Assembly: GCA_030077755.1 (NCBI GenBank)
Contig: JAQJZZ010000001.1
Location: 1,364,001-1,428,000, forward strand
DNA from: Filosporella fistucella
Taxonomy: Eukaryota > Ascomycota > Leotiomycetes > Helotiales
Length of the DNA stretch: 64,000 nt
Direction of reading: 5' to 3'
Position 1 is the stretch's first letter; the number at the start of each line of letters is the position of its first letter. This document shows, in pieces, positions 1 to 11,165 of this stretch. Both the position numbers and the translations under genes were made by a program. Below the pieces are notes generated by a model. That model searched no databases and was not told the DNA's origin. It worked only from the letters and a program-made list of their open reading frames with translations.

Positions 1-713
1 CAAATGGGGCTGTATCGATAAGTATGTGGTTCAAAACTCCATCTTGCATCTCGCAACTCACCACCCATCACTCAACCATCTCTCATGACAAGAGGCAAAC
101 ACACTCTTCAGTACATCTTCAGGAAAAGCATCTATATAACGACTCGAAAAGATCGATACATGATTTCAGCCTTGTACCAGGACGGTCATTGTTTTCAGGA
201 CTTTTTATTTGCGATACCCTTCTTGTCTATATTTCGTGCAGGAGTTGATATGTTTCTGATGTCTTACGGTCGGGCTTATGATTGTGTTCATGGTTGTAGC
301 GATAGAGTATCTGGATTGGGTTATTAGTATCGCGTATTAGCGATTGTTTGGATAGTGTAAGGGATTTGAGAGTCTGGGTGGGCATTTTGAAGAATGGACT
401 AGGAATTTGGGTGGAGTGGATGAATCAATGGCTTGTATTGTATTATAGGAAGCGGAAAAACATTTTAGGAAAGATTCTGAACCTAGAGGTCATGATTACC
501 CAGATACGTTTGAGCGAAGAATTGTATGGGGAAGGAAACGAGGTATTACATGTAATCGCATTTTATTGCATCGTACATTCTTCTATGGAATTTTCTATTA
601 TACACACAATCCAACTCATTGAGAGGGGTATTTACGCTTGCCACCCAAACCATATGACGCCGTCTACGCAACCCGCTTTACATACTCCATATTTTGTACA
701 AGAGTTTGATTTG
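1..713. other. Intergenic, 3' flank of the aspartyl-tRNA synthetase gene
   Basis: Open frames here are short and low in coding character. No RNA gene or repeat is evident. The stretch likely holds the 3' UTR of the minus-strand synthetase gene that ends at 714. Confidence 0.5.
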
Positions 714-2966
714 TCATTTATCCTCCCCGCTTCCAGATTTCAAGAGAGCTAAGTTGTATCTCTTCAGCTCTGTATTGGTCATTCTTGAAGGACTCTTAAC
801 CATCATATCCTCTCCTTTCGAGCTTTTCGGGAAGGCAATCACATCCTTGACTGACTCTTTTCCGGTCATAACCGCGATGAGTCTGTCAAAGCCAATAGCC
901 AGACCAGCATGAGGCGGACAACCAGCACGGAGTGCATTGAAAAGGTGAGTGAAATCAGCCAACCTTTCCTCGGTCATTTTTAGAATATCCCTCATCACGA
1001 ATTGTTGCATATCAGCATTGTGAATACGTCGACTGCCGCCTCCCAGCTCTACACCATTTACCACAAGATCATAATGATCTGCCTTTGCTTTGAGAGGATC
1101 AGTGAGCAGCAAGTCAACATCGGCGGCTGTTTTGGGGGCAGTGAACGGATGATGAGTTGCCGAGAATCCGGCTGAGCCGCCCTGACCTGGATCGATGCCA
1201 TCTTCGAGTGTAAACATTGGGAAATCGGTGACCCAGATGAATCGGAACTCGTTAGGTGGTTCAATCAATTCTCTTTCGATCGCAGCTTTCTGTAGTGCTA
1301 AACGAAGCTTGCCGAGCATGGTTGACCCTCCTGAATGTGGAAGATTTGGACGAGCTTGAATCAGCAAAACATCGCCATTTGTAAACTCCGAGTCGTATTC
1401 GTTGTTCTCGTATGGTCTTCTGACGAGGTTGCCATAGAGCTCTTTCAACTTTTCTGCACCCTCAAAGCCAAATATTTGAAGACCCTCGACTGGACGGCTC
1501 GGGTCAAAAACAGCAATACCTGGAGCACCGTCGACATTGTTTCTGAACACTTCCGCATCTGGTGAGTCCAAGAAGTCCCCTATGAATAGCTGCGCTTCTT
1601 TAGGAGAGCAACCCAGAGGCATCTTAAAGATTTCAATGATAGGATTGTCGATGGAAGTCAGCATTCCCTTTAATTCCGAGGAAACGATGTGATCGATACG
1701 ATGAATCTGAAGGGGTTAGCTGATACAATAAAAGTAAAATTTCAACTCACTAAGCCAGGTATGCGAAGATCAGGCTTGTCTGAGCCATGCTTCGACATAG
1801 CTTCGTCGTATGTCACTCGAAAAAATGGTTCACCTCCAGAAGAAATTGAGATATCGAATCTTTCATAAAGAGCTTTGACAAGTTTCTCCACCCGATTCAT
1901 AACACCCTCACCATCTGTAAATGCCATCTCCAGATCAACCTAGATAATGTAAGCTTTGCGCAAACGATGCAGTCTAGGATCTTACCTGGGTAAATTCAGG
2001 TTGCCTATCAGCACGCAGGTCTTCATCCCGAAAACATTTTGCGAACTGCAGATATCTTGAAATTCCGCTGGCCATTAGTATCTGCTTATACTGTTGAGGG
2101 CTCTGTGGTAACGCGTAAGCAAAACCAAGCTTCCTTGTGGGAACAAGAAACTCCTTTGCTCCTTCGGGAGTAGACTTGAAAAGTATGGGAGTTTCGATTT
2201 CCTGGAACTCCTCCATCTCTTGCCTTATGAATGCTGCCACATCTGATCTGAATAGTAGTCTTTTCCGAAGTGCAGTATCATACCGGATTTGTAAATGCCG
2301 GCTTTGAGGAGGGAATATATGATCTGGGCCATGGTGAAGGTCTGCTGGGAACGAATTTAGACAGTGGACATCTGACACCCTGATCTCTATCCTATCAAGG
2401 AAGGCATATCCTTCTGCTGCTATACTAGCGGCGGCTTTGACCTTCTTTGGGGCATGTTTCAATGCTATTTCTCCGGTAACATTTACAGGACTGTCGAGCC
2501 GGATATTAGAAAGCTTCTCCCGCAGACTCGGATCTGTACATATGATCTGTACTTGATTTGTGCCAGAGCCGCCTTGTATTTGTGCGAAAACAAGCTTCTC
2601 CCCCATATTAACTACTTTCACCATGAATCCAGCGGCCGTGACAGTCGTTCCAATGGACGCGAGAGGTATTTGTTTGTCGAATTCGAAAGTTGGGGTCGGT
2701 GCATTGTCTGCGAAGACTGTTAGAAAAGATCTACCAACAGTAAAAAACATACATGTATCTTTAAATTCTTTCCAGGCGGCAGTTTTTGTTATGTCCGGAT
2801 TTGAATGGCCCTTCTGCCCCTCCTCTGCGAACCATCTGCTTGAGAGATGGAAACATCTTCTTGTGGTAAGCCGTGAAGTTGCAATTGCAGCATTTGCATT
2901 CGACTGAAATATTCTGCGACAATCCCGCTTCAATATGTGCCTCACTGGGCAAGAAATACTGACCAT
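714..2966 (-). CDS. MSD1: Mitochondrial aspartyl-tRNA synthetase (class II)
   Basis: It charges mitochondrial tRNA-Asp with aspartate. Three exons, 2966-1986, 1939-1751 and 1706-714, join in frame to about 720 residues through two 44-46 nt GT-AG introns. The N-terminus ([20 protein letters not shown]) is rich in Arg and Ser and lacks acidic residues, as expected of a mitochondrial presequence. An OB-fold anticodon-binding region follows. Class II motif 2 is visible as [20 protein letters not shown] across the first splice, and motif 3 as [13 protein letters not shown] near the C-terminus. The bacterial/mitochondrial-type insertion lies between them. A 36-nt segment at 2752-2717 begins GTATGT and ends ACAG without changing frame. 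It is either retained (12 residues) or a very short intron. The family call is secure; the exact N-terminal model is less so. Confidence 0.93.
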
Positions 2967-4322
2967 AGCTCAATCAATTGATGTTCAAAGTGTCATCCGA
3001 TTCTAGGGAATATTTAAAAGCTGTCCCATTTAGGTTAGCTGTCGGCTCGGCAAGTGCCGACCTACCAGAGAATATAAATTTAATCCACAATCGCGAAATT
3101 CTTCTCTCTCTATCCTTCCAAGTTTTAAACATGTAAGCCCCAACATTTCTCCCCTCAGTGTGGCAGTCGCTAACAAGTTCCTTCCAGATGATGAAAGCCA
3201 GCGTGTTTATATGACAATTCCTCCTCCTCGAGCTTCAGAACTCTCCCTTCACCGGGCTTCAGTGGTTCAGTTGTGCGAGGGGATAGGAAGAGTGAAATAA
3301 GCGTTCGACACACACCTTGTTCAATATCGGACGCGATGAAGGCATCTCTGAACCCTAAATCTTGGAAGGCGCAATACGAAGTTATGGAAGATTGACTGCA
3401 ATGGGCTGGTCTTGTGGCTGCATGTCCATTGTAGCTCGATTTCTACTTCTACATATAAATTTGAAGGTGGGGCACATTCTCGAGCACAATTCCCCCTATC
3501 GTCCTTTCTTTAGGTCTATATAGCTCCATTTAATTATTCTTAACCGATTCTTCGCGAGGCGTGGAGTGTATTACCTACACTCTTGGGATGCTCTTGGGGT
3601 CTGGGAGTTGGTTTGGACCAGGGATTATCGGTCTGCAAAATCTTCGGATTCTCTTAGGACCAGGAAACATGAAACTTAACAGAGTTGAAATTTAGACCCT
3701 CAAAGAAGCACTTTTGTATCAGAATGAGTATTTGGTGTATCTGCACATCCAATCTTAAATGGCGCACTGTGAGATCCTCCGCACTGACCAAAGTCCCTGA
3801 AAACGTAGTGTTCTGTATGGGGTTGTCTCATTCGCCAATCACGGACCTGACCAGATGACGATGCCCTGCGCTTCAACTGACAACAACTCGCCGCCGCCAG
3901 CTCAGCCATCGCCACTGTCATTCTCCAAGATGAACCCAGGCAACATTGAACTGTAGATGAACAATGCGAAAGGAACGAAGTTACACCGTTAATGCCGAAT
4001 TTGTACCAACAGATATTGTGAAAGTGGACATCGTCATTAGTGCCAGCAAAGTGTTGTGCAATTCCGGATATCATTTCGAGTAGATTGGCAGGCCGAGCGA
4101 CAAGCTTCCCGACTCGAACCTTCAATCACAACCAGCAACAAAAACTATCAAAGCAAACACTGTTTCCACCTGCCCTCACCTCTTCCGCCGCAGACCTCAA
4201 CATCCGGATAATATCAAGAAACTAAACAACGAACGTCGCTATCTGATTACTGCGCACCGAGGAGCTTCGCGTCGCCCTCCGTGAGGGTTGTCGCAACTCT
4301 ACTCCGGCCGTCCTAAGTTGAG
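2967..4322. other. Intergenic, divergent promoter region
   Basis: It separates the divergently transcribed synthetase and AP180 genes. I see no convincing ORF. The 141-codon frame on the minus strand at 3700-4125 has no recognisable domain and poor composition. Confidence 0.5.
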
Positions 4323-6521
4323 ATGGCCAGCTCTTTCGAGAAGTCGGTGAAGGGGGCGACGAAAATTAAAGTGAGTAGATATACAAGCATGCAGTACTGC
4401 AGTATTTGGTATCGAGATAGCTGACATTCCTGATCTGCAGGCTGCCCCGCCCAAATCGAAGTACGCATACGCTCCCCTTTGAGGATATATCCGGGACTGA
4501 ACTAACCAAACCTTCGAATAGGTACATAGAACATATCTTAATAGCGACACATTCGGGGGAAGCAGGAGTTGCCGAGGTATTCCGGGCGCTGCAGAATCGA
4601 CTGCGTGATTCGACATGGACGGTGGTATTCAAGAGTTTAATTACCGTTCATTTGATGATTCGAGAGGGTTCCGCAGATGTCACCCTAGCATATCTAGCAA
4701 GGCATAGGAATATGCTGGCTATAAGCAGCTTCTCAGATGGTAGGTTACCCAGAGTCAGCATGTCCTGCGCTGTGCAGGTGGCTTAGCCTGGATAGGCAAC
4801 TTTATAGAGACCGTGCTGACAGAGCATGGTAAAGTTCAAACCCAGGGAAGAAACATTCGACATTACACCAATTATTTAAGTGAAAGGGCGAGAGCATACA
4901 GAGAAACGAAATGTGACTTTGTAAGAGGGGGTGATAGTAGGTTGGAGAAGATGACCGTGGACAAAGGGCTGCTTCGAGAGACCGAGACGATTCAACACCA
5001 AATAACGGCTCTGCTGAAATGCGATGTTAGTCGACACCCAGGTGAACAAATGGAAGAATGTGTACTGAAAATTCTAGGTCTTGGATAATGAACCGGAAAA
5101 CGAAATTACGATTACTGTTTTCCGAATGTTGGTATTGGATCTGTTAGCCATGTTCCATGTTATGAACCAAGCTATGATCAATATTTTAGGTGGGATGGTA
5201 CATCGGGTTTTTGGACAATGTTAATCAGACGACAGGCCATTTCTTCGAAATGTCGAGACCAGACGCCGAGAGAGCTATGGAAATCTACAAAAACTTTACC
5301 AAGCAAACGGATTTTGTCGTCCAATACTTAAGCACTGCGAGACAGTACGAGCACCAAACAAGGGTCGAGGTGCCAAAATTGAAGCATGCCCCCGTGAACT
5401 TGGGGAAGCAGTTAGAGGATTATCTTATGGATCCCGATTTTGAGATAAATCGAAGGCAGTATTTGGCAGAGCAAGAGTCGAAAAAGGGTCGCTCAAACGG
5501 TGCGAGTAAAGCGTTCACAGCCCCGTTAAAGAGCGAAACAGACTCTCGAATCGCAACTGGAAAGGCTTTCCCTAGTACAGCTCCTGCTGTACAGCCAGTT
5601 CAGGCCAAAGGACCAGCACCTGATCTCATTGACTTTTTTGATTCCATTGAGCAAAACCAGCAACCAATGGCAACACAGGCCGGTATCCAGCCTGGAATTC
5701 AAGCTGCTCCACAATTCAACAATGGAGGTAACTTTCAGATGCAACAACCTCAGCAGCAGCAATTCCAGAACAATGGATTTGCTCAGCAACAAACTGGATT
5801 TCAAAATCCTGCGCAATTCAATCAACAGTCTCAACAGCAGCAACAACCATTTAATACCGGCTTCAATGGCCAACAGCAACCTCAAATTCAGACGAATTTC
5901 ACTGGTGCCGGTTTTGGTGGATATACCCCGCAACCCTCCTTTCAACCCGGAAACTTGTCCTCGATACCACAAGATTCTCCAGCTACCTTTCAACAAATGC
6001 CTCAGCAGCAAATGTCTCCGCAGGGGCTTGTGCCAATGCAAACTGGGGCTCAAACCACCAATCCTTTCCGTCAATCAATGTTGTCAAATAATACAGGGAT
6101 GCCTGGGCCTGCTTTCCCAGCATCACCCCCTATCACTTCACCACTTACTCGCCAATCCACAAATCCCTTTGCCAAGTCGATATCTCCAGCGGTTCAGCCA
6201 TTTTCGCCACCTCCCGATCAACAATTTCAGCAACAGCAGCAAATGCAGGCAGCACCCCTCAGATCAATGGCCACCGGAACCAATCCATTCGCAAAGAATT
6301 TGGCCATGAATGCACAAAATGCACTGCGTCCACAGACAAGTGCAGGACTGGTTCCACAACCTACTGGAAGCACTAATCCATTCCGCCAGAGCCAATTTGT
6401 AAATACTGCTACCGGCGCTGGATGGCAAAATAATCAGCAACCGATGGGTGGTGGATTAGATAATTTAGAGACTGTGCCAGTATTTCCAAGACCTGCACAA
6501 CAACAAGCGTGGCAACAATGA
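4323..6521 (+). CDS. AP180: AP180/YAP1801-type clathrin assembly protein (ANTH domain)
   Basis: It is an endocytic adaptor that binds PIP2 through an ANTH domain and recruits clathrin and EH-domain proteins at the plasma membrane. Six exons (4323-4370, 4441-4460, 4522-4739, 4835-5025, 5078-5189, 5236-6521) give about 624 residues. The ANTH domain fills the first ~270 residues: the start MASSFEKSVKGATKIK, then YLARHRNML, GRNIRHYTNYLSERA, LLRETETIQHQITALLKCD and FEMSRPDAERAMEIYKNFT. After it, the tail has PDLIDFFDSIE, which resembles a clathrin-box type peptide, a Gln/Pro-rich unstructured stretch, and four NPF motifs in TNPF contexts, which are EH-domain ligands. The acceptor before exon 4 (TAAAG) is weak and was chosen because it restores the conserved frame. 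The gene is convergent with tfb3. Confidence 0.93.
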
Positions 6522-6780
6522 GGTGGATCAATCGTCTTTCTTTAGGTTACAAATCATAGCATGGCGTTACGAGAGCAATTCGATTCATGAAGCAAGAAGT
6601 GGAGGCGGAATGGCATGGAAAATGCATAATGTGATATACAGTTCTTCAGTTAGATGAAGATGGTGGCCGGTTTTAGGTCTAATTAAGACAGCCTGTCATT
6701 TTCCCCCTTTGAACGCCGTGCTATGCAGATAATCCAAACAAAACCGTACAGATACCCCTCTATTATGTGAACTTCGCTCC

Positions 6781-7875
6781 TTAGAAAACGTCATCCAAAT
6801 CCATTTTGTCTTCCAACCTAACTTTCACGCCCGCTGCCGCTGCAGCACCAGCTGTGCCAACACCAGGCGATGCAGCAGCTGGACTTCTACTCCCAAGCTC
6901 CTCCTCAATAAATACCCCCAGCCCAGAGAAAGCTTCAAATATCGTCCGGCTATAGTACTCATGAAGACTATAACCACCAGCCATATGTCGATTGTCCTTC
7001 TTAGCCCCAGCCAACCACTCACTTTCATAATCATTTTGAATTACGAACCTCGTAGGTCTGAGATCGATACCCCCAAAAGGATCAAATGGCTTTTCTTCGA
7101 CTGGAGCTACCTTCTTCCTTAGTCCCCTGATAGTGAGACCTGAATCCGCACTTCCATTTCCACCTGCGAGACTCTCCGCAAGGTTTCTCCTCGCTCCACT
7201 CTTCTTCAACATGACTTTATGCGCTTGCTCAGCAATAGTCTTCGCATTAACATTCGAATGAGCCAGTTTCTCCAAAACCTCTGCTCTTGTCTTCTTCACA
7301 TCAGCTTTTTCCTCCTCTTCCTCCCTCATAGCAGCCAATCGTCTCTGTCTCGCAGCCTCTTTCTCCGCAATCTCTCTCTTCCTAAGCATTTCCGCCTCCT
7401 CAATACCCATCTTCCTATTCTCCTCAATATCACCCATATTGCTCTCCTTATAAGCCTTCAATTTCTGCTCAGCTTCCAGCTTCTCCTCCCTAGTCCCCTC
7501 TACTAAATCAAATATCAAACTCTCCACCTCCTCTAGATAATTATTCCAGTCCAGTAACGTCTCAAACTCATCTTGCCGCCTGTTAAACACAGCTCCAACC
7601 CGTTTCCTGATATCGCATTCGCGCTCAACTTTCAAATCCCCAAAGAACGCCGCGTGAAATCCTTTCTTTCGTAATGTTTTCCCACAATGAGGTACGGGAC
7701 ATGATGCCGGTCCTGAAGTAAAAATGCGATCTACGCACGTCGAGCACATCTTATGGTAGCATTCTGGATTTATGAGGAATTTGAGGTCTTGGTTGAGATA
7801 GCGATTTGATTTGCAGACCGGACAGATGTCGTCTGAAGGGTTGGACTCGAGGTTCTTGGAGCCGTGGCGATACAT
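6781..7875 (-). CDS. tfb3: TFIIH/CAK assembly subunit Tfb3 (MAT1), RING finger
   Basis: It is a subunit of TFIIH that links the CDK-activating kinase to the core and supports transcription initiation and nucleotide excision repair. The single exon encodes 364 residues. A C3HC4 RING lies in the first ~65 residues: DICPVCKSNRY, then ECYHKMCSTCVDRIF and SCPVPHCGKTL. The MAT1 region follows (VFNRRQDEFETLLDWNNYLE), then a charged coiled coil at about residues 120-200. The ATG at 7875 starts just before the RING, as in fungal orthologues. The open frame extends upstream only from a TTG, so 7875 is preferred. The gene is head-to-head with nudC; the two starts are about 190 bp apart. Confidence 0.93.
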   Translation of the reverse strand: MYRHGSKNLESNPSDDICPVCKSNRYLNQDLKFLINPECYHKMCSTCVDRIFTSGPASCPVPHCGKTLRKKGFHAAFFGDLKVERECDIRKRVGAVFNRRQDEFETLLDWNNYLEEVESLIFDLVEGTREEKLEAEQKLKAYKESNMGDIEENRKMGIEEAEMLRKREIAEKEAARQRRLAAMREEEEEKADVKKTRAEVLEKLAHSNVNAKTIAEQAHKVMLKKSGARRNLAESLAGGNGSADSGLTIRGLRKKVAPVEEKPFDPFGGIDLRPTRFVIQNDYESEWLAGAKKDNRHMAGGYSLHEYYSRTIFEAFSGLGVFIEEELGSRSPAAASPGVGTAGAAAAAGVKVRLEDKMDLDDVF

Positions 7876-8064
7876 AGTTGCGGCTTGAACGCGGCTTGAT
7901 CGCAGCTCGTGGGTGTGTTTGGTGGTTGTTTGGATCTTGAGGAGAGACAAGGCTGTTGTTTCTGGGGAGGCGCGCTAGTGGAGGGAGCAGGCGATTTCAA
8001 AGCCTTGCGGGTTTTCTGGAACATCCCACTTCGATTAGGTGCAAGGTGCAACAAGTGTATCGAA
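7876..8064. promoter_or_regulatory. Shared bidirectional promoter of tfb3 and nudC
   Basis: Only 189 bp separate the two divergent start codons, so the promoters must overlap. I could not assign specific factor sites. Confidence 0.6.
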
Positions 8065-8845
8065 ATGTCTGACAAAGGTGAGAATTTATTATTCTGTACC
8101 CTAGATACTATTACTTTTGAATCTTAAGCTTCTTATCTGGTTTTTTTTCCCCTGCTGGAGTTATTAAGCTGATCTTGTAGAACCAACCCCCGCCGAAGAG
8201 GCAGCGGCTCGTGCAAAGGAGGCAGAAGAACAAGCGGCGCTCCCGTATAAATGGACGCAGACAATCGGTGAACTGGATATCACAATCGAGGTGCCCGGAA
8301 ACTTGAAAGGAAGAGATTTCAATGTCGATATCAAGAAGAAGAAACTGGTTGTAGGCATTAAAGGCCAAGAACCTATTATCAGTGTATGCTTCCCTTCCTT
8401 CCCATAAGCAAAATAACACATAAAGAGATCTGATGGAAATAGGGTGACCTCCCCAGCGAAATTCATGTCGACGAAAGCACCTGGACTCTTGCATCCTCTC
8501 CCTCTGGCAGCAAGATCCTCGAACTGCATCTTGACAAAGTGAACAAGCTACAATGGTGGGAACATGTTATCACCTCTGCTCCCAAAATCGACGTCACGAA
8601 AATCACACCCGAGAATAGTAAATTAGGTGATTTGGACGGCGAGACGAGGGGAATGGTGGAGAAGATGATGTTTGATCAACGGCAGAAGGAAATGGGGAAG
8701 CCGACTAGTGATGAGCAGAAGAAAGAAGATATGTTGAAGGTTTGTTGAAAGCTGGTTTGAGATAGGAGGGTTCGTTTGCTAACTTGTGTAGAATTTTATG
8801 GCTCAGCATCCGGAGATGGATTTTAGTAACGCGAAGATAAATTAG
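8065..8845 (+). CDS. nudC: Nuclear movement protein NudC (CS/p23-like domain)
   Basis: It is a dynein-pathway and Hsp90-linked chaperone needed for nuclear migration in hyphae. Four exons (8065-8077, 8181-8383, 8443-8739, 8792-8845) give 188 residues, typical of fungal NudC. A short acidic helix ([13 protein letters not shown]) precedes the CS domain, which opens with [17 protein letters not shown] and continues with [20 protein letters not shown], the ESTWTL strand and KLQWWEHVI. The conserved tail [16 protein letters not shown] is on the last exon, reached through the intron at 8740-8791. The first exon carries only four codons plus one base. The gene is convergent with SWP1. Confidence 0.95.
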
Positions 8846-9115
8846 GAGGCTTGATGGAGGGGTAAATGTCTTTGCAGCGAGAGCAGCTGAGGCTGGGAGC
8901 TGAATTTGAGTGAGAATGATGAAAAGTTTGCTTAGCATGGAAACATAGCTCCGAGAGTACGATCAATGCCAAATAGTTCAATATGGAAAGCCGTTTATCA
9001 TTTTCGCCATTTATATTGTACATAGTACATACAGCCTCCCTCATACACTCCTAACTTTTGTGATTCCAAAGCCTTGACACATCTATCTTTTGTATTTTCC
9101 AGATCCCCTAACCAA

Positions 9116-10127
9116 TTACCTCTCCCCAGCCAAACGGCGGCTCTGCACCTCTGATAGAGCCTTGCTTCCACTCAGGAATGCAACCAAGCCAATTACTCCA
9201 GCAGGAGGAAGCATTTGGAAGAGAGTCCAGTTGGTGTAGTACAAAAAGAACAATCCTTCCATGGACACCATGGAGCCGAAGAAAACAAAATGTGCAATGG
9301 GTGCGGCGCCAATGGCCTTGCTGAAATGGGTGAGGTTGGCACCGAGGTACGCCCACTGTGATATGTTAGCTGTATCCACTCAATCCAACAGTAAGACCTA
9401 CAGCTCCAAGAAGAACCGGCACAGTAGCCAAAATGGCAATAACGAAGAACAAAGACACAACAATTGGCCCGCTCTTAGGATCCGCTCTGAAGATATGATG
9501 TATCTCCTCCAACTTTCCATATCTCAATGGCTTCTCATATTTTGGCAAAGGAGCATTAGGATCAACCTTAACATCGAGGTTGAAAACATGGTTGCTGAAT
9601 GACTGCGAGGTTCCGAAAGAGGCGAGGAGGAGGGTAGCTCGGAGGGGTTGCTTGGAAGTGAGGAGTTGAATTGGGAGGTCTTTTTGAGACTATATAATAG
9701 TTAGTTCGCGCCACATGATTCAACATACGCAAAACTTACAAAATCAACTTTTCCCTTCCCGTTCTCCTTGACAGAGAAAGGAAAGGTAGTTTCCAGTCCC
9801 GTATCCTGATCCCTCAGTAAGAGGAAAGCTTGATGTGGTCTCTTCCCAACTCCATTCTCAGTCGCAGTAACAACAATCTTCAGCGTATCTGTCGCACCCA
9901 ACGTAACTGGCTTCGCAAGAGGAACATGATCGGAAAGTCTATCCAATCGAGTCAATATCTCTCCCAAAATCCATCTTAGAATTGACCTACTTGTCCTTAA
10001 AAGCTCCTGCAGCACCTTTACCGGAAACAGAGATAATTGCCTCATCAAAACTCCATGATGAAGCTGCCTCTGCCACGCCTGCACCGAGGACTAGTAACGA
10101 AGGGATTAATGAGCGTAGGAATCGCAT
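9116..10127 (-). CDS. SWP1: Oligosaccharyltransferase subunit Swp1 / ribophorin II
   Basis: It is an ER membrane subunit of the oligosaccharyltransferase complex that N-glycosylates nascent proteins. Four exons (10127-9991, 9938-9740, 9689-9402, 9355-9116) give 287 residues, matching fungal Swp1 length. A signal peptide is clear (MRFLRSLIPSLLVLGAGVAEA). The lumenal part includes GKRPHQAFLLLRD, typical of ribophorin II. Three C-terminal membrane helices follow: VVSLFFVIAILATVPVLLGA, a helix around HFVFFGSMVSMEGLFFLYY, and MLPPAGVIGLVAFLSG. The lumenal motif LRYGKLEEIHHIFRADPKS sits just before helix 1. All introns are 50-60 nt with good GT-AG ends. Confidence 0.93.
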
Positions 10128-11165
10128 TGTTGGGGATTTTGTTGTTTGGTGGTGGATTCTGAGCTTCGAGCCGCGTACGTAGATTGTGAAAGGTGTCCGT
10201 TCGGTTGTGGTAGGTTTCGATTGCCGTAAAGCTAAGCTTTATCCCAACTCCCCGTTCTGTACCTGGGGAAGGTATTTCGATATGGTTTGATTATAGAACA
10301 TTTCTTAATCATGTGGTATTTACTCATTCACTTTTTGCTTTGCCCGAAATCATTGATATTTTCAAGTTGTAGGTATTTGTTTTACCAGCTACAGTCGAGC
10401 TGATGCATGCTCCTTCTCCTTCAGCATCGCCATGTTCTATGAACTCTTTTACTGCAAATCAGATGCGACTATGGTGTGCTAGATTTGATAAATTTTAGTC
10501 TTACCCAGTGAATGCATATAGGGCATGTGAAAACCACCTCTGGTTCAACGTTCTAGAGGGTCAATTACAGTACTCCTTTATTAGGCGATTCCCAAGCATC
10601 AAGAAGAGCGTCACAGTCAATTGATTGGCAAGAAGACTGCGACCAGAGCCCTCCTAAGTTCCTCTTACGCATCTGTCAAGCAGGCTTATCAATTTTTTAA
10701 ACCTTATCGGCATATTCAAAATGTTTACCACGTGGAAGGTAAATTCAATTCAATTTCTACCTACTGGTGCCTGCGTCCGGGTGTCGTCGGACGGTGCCGA
10801 CAGCATATTGAAAATTGTTATCTTAGCCTCCGCCCTTGATTTCGCTTCTCCAGCACTTGTCTACCTCATCAGACTCTCATAGGCCTGGAATTACCTCAGA
10901 TCCTTCATTGAGCGGGTCGCTGAGATGCGAAATCGAGAATGGAGTATTGTAGACGTCGGAGCTCAAGCAGTGCTACGGTGATGACCGTTCTGATAATGGA
11001 TATAAAAATCCACATCCCATTTCACGTTTTGCTATCATCACTCACCAGATCAAACTGATTAGCTATAGAGACAGCACTATATCAGGTCAATATCGATTAC
11101 CTCACGAATCACAACCGGCAGTCAAACATAACAGTATACCAATCTCAAAATTACGACCTAACGCA
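10128..11165. other. Intergenic, xanA promoter side
   Basis: No ORF of substance is present. It contains the UaY-type inverted repeat at 10788-10801 and TGATAA GATA-factor sites at 10486 and 10991. Confidence 0.6.
10788..10801. promoter_or_regulatory. UaY-type binding site TCGG-N6-CCGA
   Basis: The sequence TCGGACGGTGCCGA is an exact match to the TCGG-N6-CCGA element known for UaY, the Zn2Cys6 activator of purine catabolism in Aspergillus nidulans. It lies about 365 bp upstream of the xanA start. Binding here is inferred, not shown. Confidence 0.6.

Noticed and set aside
348..752. 134-codon plus-strand ORF at the left edge
   Set aside because: It starts at a TTG and overlaps the 3' end of the synthetase gene in antisense; no domain is visible.
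5526..6074. 182-codon minus-strand ORF within AP180
   Set aside because: It is the mirror of the CAG/CAA (Gln) repeats and is Leu-rich by consequence.
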